From Pontibacter sp. G13 (GTDB lineage: Bacteria > Bacteroidota > Bacteroidia > J057): a stretch of DNA of 64,000 nucleotides. The stretch's first letter is position 1. The number at the start of each line of letters is the position of its first letter. Where the stretch lies: positions 2,403,001 to 2,467,000 of the forward strand of contig NZ_CP134696.1 of the NCBI RefSeq assembly GCF_031851795.1, written 5' to 3'. Below are positions 34,984 through 43,767 of the stretch, in pieces. Under the pieces are notes generated by a model. That model saw only the letters and a program-made list of their open reading frames with translations. It did not search any database and was not told where the DNA came from. Made by a program: the position numbers and the translations under genes.

Positions 34984-36399
34984 ATGGAACATCAAGAAGC
35001 AATCAAACAATTTTTGGACAAAGCCTTGGAACAAGGGCTTTTAGAACAGGAAACGGTTTCTTTCCAAAAGAAGAACACAGAAGAAATCAACAACTATTCG
35101 AAAGCTGGAAAGAAGATCATTGACACGATATCGAGGAGCACAGATGTGTTCATCAATCTACTGAATGCCCGTGATTCGAATGAGATTCCCTTTGCAGTGT
35201 TAAACCTCACCTCTATTGTCATTCAATCCATTGTCCCCAAACCCATTATCGGGAAAGTGTTTGGCTTGCTAATGGCGATCATCAAAGCCATGCATCCATC
35301 CAGATTGACCATTGAAAGGCCCGAGATTTCAGCTGCATTCGCGAGGAAAGAGCTAAGAAAAGCAAAGGCCATTGTCGAGGAGTTTAATTCCATGATTGAA
35401 AATCAAGTGGGTACAGTAGTAAGGAATGAAGCAGAAGGCCTCATAACGCCGGATACCATATCTGACATTTTTGATAGACACATGAACGTAGCCATTCTAG
35501 ATCAGAGTTTAATTGAGATCACGGTCACCTTCAGACAGGGGGAAGTCTTACCGATAGCCATGAATGACGGAGATGGAGGAAGGGATACCTCTAGCGTATT
35601 CATCGCCTACTTTGAAACAGTGAACATTTACCTAGCAGCACTATATTATTTCTTGCAAATATTGACAGATGTCATGGATCAACTCAGTACTTGGTGGTGG
35701 GCCAGAGATGCCCGAAAAGCACTGAGAACCAAAATAAATGCCATCGAGGTGAGACTGGAGACAGTACAGGAAGAAGTCAAGGAGATGATAGAATGGATGT
35801 TCAAGAAGGGTTTTGACAGCCACGATAAAAGGCATTTACCGACCTTGGCTAATGTAATGGCGTGGGATGGATTTGACAATCTCCTAGAGATCCACCATGA
35901 CCAAATTCAGAAACTGCACCCTACCGTATCTTGGTGGAAGCCATTCCAGGAAGGCGGAGTAAGTTCCCTCATTAGCATTAAGTCTACTTCCACTGCCAAA
36001 GCAGGTCTAGTAAATGTGTCTACTCGGGGAAATCCAGATAATGAATACGGAAAAGTGAAACTGAGATCCAAGTATGAAAATGGCAGATCAAACATTGGGG
36101 TAGCATACTTCAAACCCAGGCTTTCAAGTCAATTTTTTGTCACCCCGATCCTGCCAAGAGAAGTATTTCATTCCCTTCAGCTCAGGGATCACAAAGACGA
36201 AACAGCTTATTTTGTGCCTGTACCCTATCAAGATACCTTTGTCCTGTTTCAGCACATGACCATCGGAACCAAAGACCTAAGAGTATTGGCAAATGGTCGC
36301 CATGTCAGGGAAGGACATGCTTTTTCCTATGCTTCTCCCAAGCTAAGATTTGACCTTGATTTCGATTATTTCTGGAAAATAAAGCATGTAAAAATCTAA
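34984..36399 (+). CDS. Orphan protein, helical N-terminal half; possible pore-forming type
   Basis: A 471-residue protein with no signal peptide and no family I recognise. The first half is helical with charged amphipathic stretches and a long hydrophobic segment (about 72-100, VLNLTSIVIQSIV...IGKVFGLLMAIIKAM). A second hydrophobic segment lies at about 205-228 (VFIAYFETVNIYLAALYYFL), then a charged coiled stretch (about 245-275). The second half (about 310-471) looks beta-rich (AGLVNVSTRGN, SNIGVAYFKPRL, QDTFVLFQHMTIG). This layout recalls helical pore-forming proteins, but that is inference from pattern. It is the only gene between two 46-bp direct repeats and is AT-rich relative to its neighbours, both signs of recent acquisition. 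Confidence 0.75.
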   Translation: MEHQEAIKQFLDKALEQGLLEQETVSFQKKNTEEINNYSKAGKKIIDTISRSTDVFINLLNARDSNEIPFAVLNLTSIVIQSIVPKPIIGKVFGLLMAIIKAMHPSRLTIERPEISAAFARKELRKAKAIVEEFNSMIENQVGTVVRNEAEGLITPDTISDIFDRHMNVAILDQSLIEITVTFRQGEVLPIAMNDGDGGRDTSSVFIAYFETVNIYLAALYYFLQILTDVMDQLSTWWWARDARKALRTKINAIEVRLETVQEEVKEMIEWMFKKGFDSHDKRHLPTLANVMAWDGFDNLLEIHHDQIQKLHPTVSWWKPFQEGGVSSLISIKSTSTAKAGLVNVSTRGNPDNEYGKVKLRSKYENGRSNIGVAYFKPRLSSQFFVTPILPREVFHSLQLRDHKDETAYFVPVPYQDTFVLFQHMTIGTKDLRVLANGRHVREGHAFSYASPKLRFDLDFDYFWKIKHVKI

Positions 36400-36508
36400 G
36401 GAGCTGACCTGAAGGGGGCCAAGATGAACGGAAGGGATGACCAACTTGCGTTCAAAAAAGTCCCCCGCTCTTCAGAGATGAATAACGTGAGCCTGTGGGA
36501 AATCTCAT

Positions 36509-36554
36509 TTGAGACAAATTGCCCTACTTATCCCTCCCGCGGCCACACAAACAC
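36509..36554. repeat. 46-bp direct repeat, right copy
   Basis: Identical to 34427-34472. It covers the final eight codons and stop of the NUDIX gene plus about 19 bases beyond the stop, so the segment between the copies sits exactly at the gene's 3' end, as integrated elements often do. Confidence 0.9.
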
Positions 36555-37025
36555 ATTCTCCAATTCCTCCCGCATGGTCTGCAACACGATATCACTGTCA
36601 AATTCTGCAGAAAACATAAACGGCTTGTCCGCCAATAGATATTCATAGATGAACCAATCGGTCTTCGGCGTATCCACCCCCAACAGATGGTCGCGATGTA
36701 CCCACAACAATTCTCCCTCATTGCAAGGCGGCGGGTCCATGCGGTCGATCTGCCCGAGATACACATAATTCACCCAATTGTAATGCGTGGGGGACGACTC
36801 CGTGAGCATTCCGCAAAACTTCATGCTCGGCAGGATGATTCCCGTTTCTTCCCGAGTCTCGCGGATAGCACAAGTCAGCGGGCTTTCGTGGGGATCGAGC
36901 TTGCCGCCAACAGGCGTGATCAGTCCGGCATTCGGATCTTTTTTGCGTCGAAGTAGCAAAAATTCATCCTTATGCTGGAGGACACACAGGGTTGCAACTT
37001 TTTTGAGGCCGTATGGAATCTTCAT
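36528..37025 (-). CDS. NUDIX hydrolase
   Basis: A 165-residue NUDIX enzyme, cleaving a nucleoside diphosphate linked to another group. The NUDIX box is complete: Gly41, Glu47 and then RETREETGI at 55-63, matching Gx5Ex7REUXEEXGU. The flanking strands (VATLCVLQHKDEFLLLRR, the LITPVGGKL entry) are typical of the 8-oxo-dGTPase or general NTP pyrophosphatase kind. Substrate cannot be fixed. Its last codons lie inside a 46-bp direct repeat that marks one edge of the neighbouring acquired segment; the gene itself looks intact. Confidence 0.93.
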   Translation of the reverse strand: MKIPYGLKKVATLCVLQHKDEFLLLRRKKDPNAGLITPVGGKLDPHESPLTCAIRETREETGIILPSMKFCGMLTESSPTHYNWVNYVYLGQIDRMDPPPCNEGELLWVHRDHLLGVDTPKTDWFIYEYLLADKPFMFSAEFDSDIVLQTMREELENVFVWPREG

Positions 37026-37110
37026 GGGCTTGTGATGTCTGAGATACGCAAATTACCGATTACGGGCCTTTTGTGCCAATTCCTGAGCAGATGGTTGTTC
37101 TTTGGGAGTT

Positions 37111-37221
37111 TTTGGGCGTGTCCCGTCGTGCTCGGCATATTGGACGACGCCTAGGCCGAATGTCGCCGGGTCGGTGTCTTCCGGTCTTCGCTGGCGCTAC
37201 GGTCGGTAGTGCTAGTTTCAC
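37111..37221 (+). repeat. Dispersed intergenic element, copy C
   Basis: It starts TTTGGGCGTGTCCCGTCGTG and ends near TGCTAGTTTC. Its first 25 bases closely match the complement of copy E (GAGCACG-GGGACACGCCCAAA). It lies in the 440-base gap between the NUDIX and SusD genes; the rest of that gap holds only the SusD terminator. Confidence 0.65.
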
Positions 37222-37347
37222 GCCTAGCTAGTTGGTCAATCTACCTGCTGCAAGTCTCCAATTTTTTGGATTCAATTGCCGACTACACCTTCAGCCACCT
37301 CACGCCACACCCAAACAGCCGCACTCTTGATACATATCTCCCAACCG

Positions 37348-37384
37348 CAAAAAAATCGGGACCTCCCGTTCAGGAGATCCCGCA
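37348..37384 (-). terminator. Terminator of the SusC/SusD operon
   Basis: CGGGATCTCC / GGGAGGTCCCG stem (one wobble) with a TGAAC loop and a seven-base T-run on the minus strand, about 80 bases after the SusD stop. Confidence 0.85.
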
Positions 37385-37465
37385 TGATATTTAATCAGTG
37401 ACTGTGAGTGATGAACGAATGGTCCTCAGGTCAGTGCCTATCGACCATAATTCATGCCCACATGA

Positions 37466-38923
37466 TTACATATCCCACCAGCTTTTGGTGTTGTAGTCGT
37501 CTGCACCCAATTCAGAGACAGCAGAGGTGTAGTTGTCCAAGTTCACCGCTTGCTCATCCGTTGGGTAGATGTAGCGAACCGGGATCAAGTCACCATTCAA
37601 GTTGTCTACAGATGGACGAAGTGCTGGCATTCCGGTACGGCGGTACTCATACCATCCTTCGTATCCGTTGCCGAAGGAAGCCAACCACTTCTGGAGCATG
37701 ATCACTTCCAACTCCTGACCAGCAAAAGCGACTCCTTCGCGGCTCATGTAGTCAGCAGGCATTTCCACTCCGAGGTATTCGAAGGCAGCAGCTACCCCAT
37801 TCGCGTAGTACATGGAAGCCTCGCCAGAAATCATGCCTTTCTGAGCAGCCTCAGCCAAGGCAAACTGCAACTCAGCGTACATCATGAATTGAGCTTCCAC
37901 TCCATTTGGAATGTCGCGGAAACGAGCACCCAACGTGGAGATCTCATTCAATACGTAGCTAGACTTGCTGGAAGCTGACAGACCGTTAGGTAGGCCGATG
38001 TACAATTTTACAGGCTGGTCCTTGGTGGCAGCAGTAGGCTTGAACAAGTCATACAGACGTGGATCAGCATCGCCAGCAGAGTTAGCCAAAGTCATTTGCA
38101 GCACGGTGTCGATGGTGGTGGACATACGCACGTTTTCGTAGTCTCCCTGACGCGTGTTGAATACATACCACTGATTAGGCGCAGAAGCCAAGTAAGGAAG
38201 CGCAGCGTTGTCGTCGTTTCCTTCCATCAATGGATCGTTGTCCACGATAGATTGCAATTCTGCAGCAGCTTGTGGGTAAACCGCGGATACACGCAAGAGG
38301 TACCGTACGCGCAAGCTGTTGGCCAATTTTTGCCACATGCTCAAGTCACCGTTGAAGAGGATGTCTCCACCGATTGGCAGACCACCTTGTCCCAAAAGTG
38401 TGTTGGCTTCTTCCAAGCTCGCCAAAATCCCATTGGCACCGGTGTAAACTTCTTCTTGGGTGTCGTATGTAGGCTGGAAAGATCCTTCCGCTCCTTTCAA
38501 TGCTTCGCTGTAAGGAATAGAACCCCACAGATCCGTCAAGTTCGCGGCGATATATGCACGCAATACCAAAGCCACCCCTTTGTAGGCAGGGTTGCCACCT
38601 TCAGCTTCAGACTGAGAGATAATCGTCTCAAGGTCACGCAAGCGGAAGTAGGAAGCATTCCACAGCTCAGTGTTTGTCTTCAGATCGTAACGATCTACAT
38701 CGTTGAAGTCATGCTTGGTGGTCAGCTGAGCCAAAAGGTTTCCGCTTTCCCATCCATTGCTGGCCATGTCGTCAGCCAACGTCTTGATTACGTGAGGTAG
38801 CAAGAACTGAGCGTCTACAGACTCAGGTGCGTTAGGGTTGGTGTTGATCTCCTCGAAGTTCTGGGTACACGCAGCAAGCAATACCACGCCCAACATCCAG
38901 GTGAAGATATGTGAAAGTTTCAT
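37466..38923 (-). CDS. SusD/RagB-family nutrient-binding lipoprotein
   Basis: A 485-residue surface lipoprotein: signal peptide with lipobox LAAC (Cys19), followed by the usual NFEEINTNPNAPESV opening of the SusD-like group 2 proteins. TPR-like helical units follow (about 80-200, with LRAYIAANLTDLWGSIPYSEAL), then the ligand-binding region and a C-terminal GYEGWYEYRRTGMPAL segment, a family hallmark. It caps the SusC barrel made by the gene just upstream (90-base gap, same strand). Ligand unknown; no glycosidase or sensor is in the operon, so the substrate could be a peptide or glycan. Confidence 0.95.
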   Translation of the reverse strand: MKLSHIFTWMLGVVLLAACTQNFEEINTNPNAPESVDAQFLLPHVIKTLADDMASNGWESGNLLAQLTTKHDFNDVDRYDLKTNTELWNASYFRLRDLETIISQSEAEGGNPAYKGVALVLRAYIAANLTDLWGSIPYSEALKGAEGSFQPTYDTQEEVYTGANGILASLEEANTLLGQGGLPIGGDILFNGDLSMWQKLANSLRVRYLLRVSAVYPQAAAELQSIVDNDPLMEGNDDNAALPYLASAPNQWYVFNTRQGDYENVRMSTTIDTVLQMTLANSAGDADPRLYDLFKPTAATKDQPVKLYIGLPNGLSASSKSSYVLNEISTLGARFRDIPNGVEAQFMMYAELQFALAEAAQKGMISGEASMYYANGVAAAFEYLGVEMPADYMSREGVAFAGQELEVIMLQKWLASFGNGYEGWYEYRRTGMPALRPSVDNLNGDLIPVRYIYPTDEQAVNLDNYTSAVSELGADDYNTKSWWDM

Positions 38924-39013
38924 TGATGAATTCTGTTTGAATGGTTCAAAGAATGTTTGACCAAAAGAGATCAGGTCGGGGAAATCGGATCATCTCCCCG
39001 CCCGAACGATTTT

Positions 39014-42000
39014 CTACAACTGGAGGCTCAGGTTCAGACCAAAGCTACGAGCAGATGGGTAGGACATGTCCTCGATTCCCTGCACGAAACGGCTTCCCTG
39101 CATGGAGTTCAATTCAGGGTCGAAGTGGTTGTTCTGCGTCAGGACAAACAAGTTCTTACCGATGAAGGAAACGCGGATCTGCTCGAAGTTCAGCTTGTCT
39201 GAAACAGACTGAGGGAGGGTGTATCCCACGCGTACTTCGCGGAGCTTCAAGTAGGACGCGTCATAGAGGTGATTGGCCTCGTTGTCGCGGTCGAAGTAGC
39301 GGTTGTACCAAGTTTGAGCAGGAGCGGCAACCCCATTGGCTTCGCCAGACTCATTCACACCTTCCAGCATGGAGATGCCGTACTCGTCTTGGAAATGAGC
39401 GACCATTTCAGGAGAACCACCTACGACTCCTTCTTCGCGGCCATATACCGTGTGCTCCAAGTTTCCGGAAGTAGAAGCGATGGAAAGCGTACGGGAAACG
39501 ATGGTTCCCCCTTGGCGCCAGTCCAGCAAGAAGCCTACGTTGATGCCTTTGAAGTTGAAGTTGTTTTCGAAGCCGACGATGAAGTCTGGGTTGTAGTTAC
39601 CCAAGTAGCGCAGGTTAGGATCTTTGACAGGGATACCGTCCTCGTTGTACACGGCTTTTCCGTCGATTTCCATCAAACCAGTTCCGTACATGTCGCCGAT
39701 TTTGCCATCTTCGGTAGCGATGATGTAGACAGAACGGTCAGAGCGGCTGTATACACGACCGAAGTTGATGACGTATTGGTCAACGCCCAACTCATCCAAT
39801 CCGGATACTTTGGACACGTTGCGAGAGAAGTTCGCGTTTACGTCCCACTGGAAGTCGGAAGTTTTCGCCAAGGTCAAGCCCAAGGAAGCCTCGATACCAC
39901 GAGTGGAGATCTGAGCGCCATTTACGACACGTCCGGAGTACCCAGAAGTGGTAGAGGTAGGCAAGCTGATGATCTGGTTGTTAGACACAGAACCGTATCC
40001 GGCAACGTCCAAACGCACGCGGTTGTTGAACATGCGGAAGTCCAACCCACCTTCGATAGAGTTGACACGCTCAGGCGAGATATCAGCATTCGCCAAAGTA
40101 GCGGATGAAGTTACAGTCTGTGTAGATCCGTAAGGCTGGCCGTATACGAAGGTATTGGTCAAAGAGTAAGGATCGGTGTCGTTACCTACAGATGCACCGC
40201 TCAAGCGTAGCTTCAAGAACGTGATCTGAGCAGGAAGATCGACCATCTCGGATACTACCGCAGACAAAGAAGCAGCTCCGTAGAGGTAGGAGTTGTTGTC
40301 GGCAGGAAGCGTGGAAGACCAGTCGTTACGTACGGACAAGTCCAAGTACAAAGCGTCGTTCAAGGACATTTGGGCCAAACCATACACAGAGTTGATCTGC
40401 TTGCGCTGGTTGAATTGTCCGATGACCAAAGGAATGCGGCTGTTCTCGAAGTTGTAGATACCCGGTACGATCAACTCACCCGCTTGAGTGAATTTGTAGT
40501 TGACTTCCTGATCCATGCGGTTGGCACCGATAGAAGCAGTCAATCCGAAGTTGTCGCCGAATCTGTTGTCATAAGTCAACAAGAAGTCTGTGTTCATCTC
40601 GCGGAAGTCTACTTCGTCCTCACGGTAAGCACCGTTGCGGAATCGCTGCGTAGAGAATGCACGGCGAGAATCACGTACGTCGTTGTAGGCATCCATTCCG
40701 GAGCGTACAGTCAACTTCAACTCAGGCAGGAATTCGTAGGAAACAGACAGGTTACCCAATACGCGGTTTTTGTCGAACCCATTGGTGTTCTCGATCATCG
40801 CGAAGTATGGGTTGTCATGCCAAGCGTAGTTGTAGTTGAACTGCTGTACGTTCTCCTGACCTGCTTGCCAGTAATCTTCCAAGTTCTCGGTGTTCACCTG
40901 ACGACCATACCATGTAAAGATGTACATCGGGTTTTCAGAACCATATCCTGTACCTGGGCGGTGGTTGGAAGCGGAGTTGATGTAGTTGATGTAGGCGCGC
41001 GTGCTCAACTTGTCGTTCAACTCGTATCCAGCGCTCAAGGAGATGCTGTTTCTATGCAAATCGCTATTTGGGATGATGCCTTGGTTTTCCAAGTTGGTGT
41101 AGGAAAGGCGTACATCCCCTGCTTCGTTTGCTCCGGAGAGGGCAACGTTGTTGATCAAAGTAAGACCGGTTTCGAAGAAGTCCCTTACGTTGTCAGGACG
41201 CGCTACCCAAGGAGTAGCCGTGATATCGGTCTGAGGAAGGGAGGTGTTTTGCATGTCACCACCACGAGCGATGATATCACCCGCGCGGACTACGTTTCCA
41301 GCCAAGTCTTGAGAAGGAGAGTCGAACTGGTTGATGTTCTGTCCATCCATTTTGGGTCCCCAAGAGATGTCTTCCCCATCTTCAACTCCCCCATACAATC
41401 CATTGGCGAAAGAGAAGTTTCCATTAGATCCCTGACCGTAGTCATTTTGGTACTGAGGAATGCGCAAAGGTGTCTCGAAAGTCACGGAAGAGTTGATGCT
41501 CACACCGATTCCTTTGGTTCCTTTTCCGTTTTTGGTAGTGATGACCAATACGCCGTTTGCACCACGAGAACCGTAAAGTGCAGTTGCTGCTGGGCCTTTC
41601 AATACAGAAACAGAAGCGATGTCGTCGCTGCTCAATTCACCCAAACCATTACCGTAGTCCACTTCCTGAAACTGGGAACCTCCGTCGTTACGAGTTTGGT
41701 TGGCTACGATCTGGTTGTGAATCGGTACCCCGTCCACGACGATCAAAGGCTGTACATTGTCGGTGAAGGAAGACTCACCACGGATGACGATCCGAGAGGA
41801 AGATCCAGTTCCGGAGGAACCGTTGTTGATCTGTACCCCTGCGATACGTCCAGAAAGCGCATTCAAAACATTGGTTTCACGGGCAGTAGTGAACATATCA
41901 CTGTTCACTTCGGTCACTGCGTATCCCAATGCTTTTTTGTCGCGCTTGATGCCCAATGCAGTGATGACGACTTCATCAGTGGCAGTCGCTTCAGCTTCCA

Positions 42001-42313
42001 GGGAGATGGTGATTTTGTTCACCCCTTCAATGGAAACGGTTTGCCGAGTATAACCCAAGTAGGAGACAGTCAGTTCGTTGGACCCATCAGGGGCGTTGAG
42101 TGAGAATGCTCCTTCGTTATCGGTGATCGCACCGGCAGTGGTTCCAGAAACCAAGACATTTGCGCCGATCAACGGCTCATTGTTGGCGGCATCCACGACT
42201 TTCCCGGTAATTGCGCGGGATTGTGCCTGTAGACCTGCAACGTTCATCAGGACAGCCAACAGGAACATGGTTCCCTTTGCTGCCATCCATCCCATGCGTG
42301 ATGGTTTTTTCAT
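39014..42313 (-). CDS. SusC/RagA-family TonB-linked outer-membrane transporter
   Basis: A 1099-residue SusC-type transporter. Signal peptide about 1-30 (VAGLQAQ); carboxypeptidase-like domain about 35-105 (ITGKVVDAANNEPLIGANV); SusC hallmark region about 120-160 (DEVVITALGIKRDKKALGYA). The plug is about 145-260 (VLNALSGRIAGVQINNGSSG, PLIVVDGVPIHNQ, LKGPAATALYGSRGANGV), and then a 22-strand barrel runs to a final LNLSLQL. No STN domain is present, so anti-sigma signalling is unlikely. It imports, with the downstream SusD lipoprotein, an oligomer of unknown type. The gene has its own leader of several hundred bases. Confidence 0.96.
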   Translation of the reverse strand: MKKPSRMGWMAAKGTMFLLAVLMNVAGLQAQSRAITGKVVDAANNEPLIGANVLVSGTTAGAITDNEGAFSLNAPDGSNELTVSYLGYTRQTVSIEGVNKITISLEAEATATDEVVITALGIKRDKKALGYAVTEVNSDMFTTARETNVLNALSGRIAGVQINNGSSGTGSSSRIVIRGESSFTDNVQPLIVVDGVPIHNQIVANQTRNDGGSQFQEVDYGNGLGELSSDDIASVSVLKGPAATALYGSRGANGVLVITTKNGKGTKGIGVSINSSVTFETPLRIPQYQNDYGQGSNGNFSFANGLYGGVEDGEDISWGPKMDGQNINQFDSPSQDLAGNVVRAGDIIARGGDMQNTSLPQTDITATPWVARPDNVRDFFETGLTLINNVALSGANEAGDVRLSYTNLENQGIIPNSDLHRNSISLSAGYELNDKLSTRAYINYINSASNHRPGTGYGSENPMYIFTWYGRQVNTENLEDYWQAGQENVQQFNYNYAWHDNPYFAMIENTNGFDKNRVLGNLSVSYEFLPELKLTVRSGMDAYNDVRDSRRAFSTQRFRNGAYREDEVDFREMNTDFLLTYDNRFGDNFGLTASIGANRMDQEVNYKFTQAGELIVPGIYNFENSRIPLVIGQFNQRKQINSVYGLAQMSLNDALYLDLSVRNDWSSTLPADNNSYLYGAASLSAVVSEMVDLPAQITFLKLRLSGASVGNDTDPYSLTNTFVYGQPYGSTQTVTSSATLANADISPERVNSIEGGLDFRMFNNRVRLDVAGYGSVSNNQIISLPTSTTSGYSGRVVNGAQISTRGIEASLGLTLAKTSDFQWDVNANFSRNVSKVSGLDELGVDQYVINFGRVYSRSDRSVYIIATEDGKIGDMYGTGLMEIDGKAVYNEDGIPVKDPNLRYLGNYNPDFIVGFENNFNFKGINVGFLLDWRQGGTIVSRTLSIASTSGNLEHTVYGREEGVVGGSPEMVAHFQDEYGISMLEGVNESGEANGVAAPAQTWYNRYFDRDNEANHLYDASYLKLREVRVGYTLPQSVSDKLNFEQIRVSFIGKNLFVLTQNNHFDPELNSMQGSRFVQGIEDMSYPSARSFGLNLSLQL

Positions 42314-43041
42314 AACTTAGCAGAGATTTGTGTGATATTCCAAAAATGACACAAAGCATCCCTGCCCCTATCTATCGAGAATGGCCGTTCTCACAGACTG
42401 GGCGCAGTGTACTTCGAGTTCCGGGATTGGTGCCTCAATCCCGGTTTTGCGTTTAGTTGGACATCTGATGATTTCGGACCATCCGGACGTCCAGCGCAAA
42501 TATGATCACCGATCTCGCTGAAGCCACAAAGAGTAAAATAAGTTTCTGTTAAGGTTGGGTTAAGGCCTTTATTCAAAAATCGAATAATTCAAATTCAATT
42601 CACTGCATAACAAACAGATACATTCGTTTACAAAAATTTATTTCAGAAAAATGTCGAATCGAGGCAACTCCAAAAAGTTTACAAATAGTAAAAATTCAAA
42701 CTTTCTAGCCGACCTATCACGCAAAACCAATAGGTAAATTCTTCCTAGATCGGCAGACCTGTCATCTAGGGGTTGGAGACATCTACCACACGAATACGCA
42801 TTCATCTTCCCTCGGAATCAAGGAGTTATTCCCAGCCCCAAATCCCAAAGCATTCTTTGAGCGTATGGGCAAGCATCTCGACGCTGCCTCTCGGTCCATG
42901 AAGGGCATTCATACTCATCCTCAAATTTGATCGTTTAGGAGGATGTTGGGGGTAAATATCCGTGTGGTTGTCTACTTTTAGACAATCTTGAATCGGAGAA
43001 TACTCGAGATTTGGATTTATTGTAAGCTAGGTTTTCAGGTT
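42314..43041. other. Divergent intergenic region of SusC and the thioredoxin gene
   Basis: About 730 bases with no credible ORF. A perfect nine-base hairpin CCGGGATTG / CAATCCCGG (42421-42444) lies about 110 bases before the SusC start and may be part of its leader. The next 200 bases are very AT-rich and likely contain the SusC promoter, though I could not match a clear consensus. Confidence 0.5.
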
Positions 43042-43464
43042 ATGAGTAGAATATTTTCATACGTATCCACCTTCACAGTCATGTTGTTCATGGCTACCGC
43101 AGTCTCGGCACAGGGCATGGAATTCTTCCATGGCTCGCTTGAGGAAGCCCAAGCCAAGGCCAAAGAAGAAGGAAAATTGGTGTTTGTAGATGCCTACGCC
43201 ACATGGTGCGGTCCTTGCAAGCAAATGGCCAAGGAAGTATTCCCAGAGACATCAGTCGGGGATTACTACAATGAGCACTACATCTGTCTCAAGCTGGATG
43301 TGGATCAGGCCGAGGGTGCTGCATTCGCCAAAAAATACGGCATAAAATTCATCCCCAACTTCTTCTACCTCGACGCATCGGGGGAAGTCCTGCTAGAAAA
43401 GTCGGGATACTATCGCCCTTCAGATTTTGTCAAGCTCGGCGAAAAAGCACGCAAAAAGGCCTAA
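43042..43464 (+). CDS. Periplasmic thioredoxin-family protein
   Basis: A 140-residue protein with a signal peptide (about 1-24, MATAVSAQ) and a thioredoxin fold carrying the active site WCGPCK (about 52-57). It belongs to the DUF255-like or thioredoxin-2 kind of secreted Bacteroidota proteins (the helix EEAQAKAKEEGKLVFVDAYATWC is typical). The cis-proline follows in IKFIPNFFYLD. It likely reduces or isomerises disulfides in the periplasm. I start at the ATG at 43042; an upstream frame extension of 18 codons would bury the signal peptide. A terminator follows. Confidence 0.92.
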   Translation: MSRIFSYVSTFTVMLFMATAVSAQGMEFFHGSLEEAQAKAKEEGKLVFVDAYATWCGPCKQMAKEVFPETSVGDYYNEHYICLKLDVDQAEGAAFAKKYGIKFIPNFFYLDASGEVLLEKSGYYRPSDFVKLGEKARKKA

Positions 43465-43767
43465 CCTCAGCGTTGCACAACCATTCACCCAACGGCTGTT
43501 CCACCTCGTGTGAGACAGCCGTTTTTGTATGAATTCAGCTGTAGCCGCGTTCACGATTTTCATCATGTTCACGGATCGTGTACAAATGAAAATGTGTGAA
43601 CAAAATGCATTTCACTCGAACCCCACCCACACTAATCAGACAAACTGATTCATCATGTCGAATAATATGTAGGGACATTCATTTCTAAACACACCCATTA
43701 CTAGATCACTCTCGATACCATTCATTTATCGCGGTGTTTGAAAAGCGCCAATCATCATCCTAAGAAT
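43465..43767. other. Intergenic region with thioredoxin terminator
   Basis: The spacer includes the terminator at 43491-43527; the remaining about 240 bases upstream of the next gene are AT-rich and hold no visible gene. Confidence 0.5.
43491..43527 (+). terminator. Terminator of the thioredoxin gene
   Basis: Nine-base stem AACGGCTGT / ACAGCCGTT and a TTTTT tract, 27 bases past the stop. Confidence 0.88.

Noticed and set aside
37209-37394. 61-codon ORF downstream of repeat copy C
   Set aside because: It overlaps the repeat edge and the SusD terminator; not a credible gene.
40370-42103. Long ORF (577 codons) on the plus strand opposite the SusC gene
   Set aside because: It lies wholly inside a strong SusC gene in the opposite direction, has no domain and its composition is what a mirror of SusC would give.
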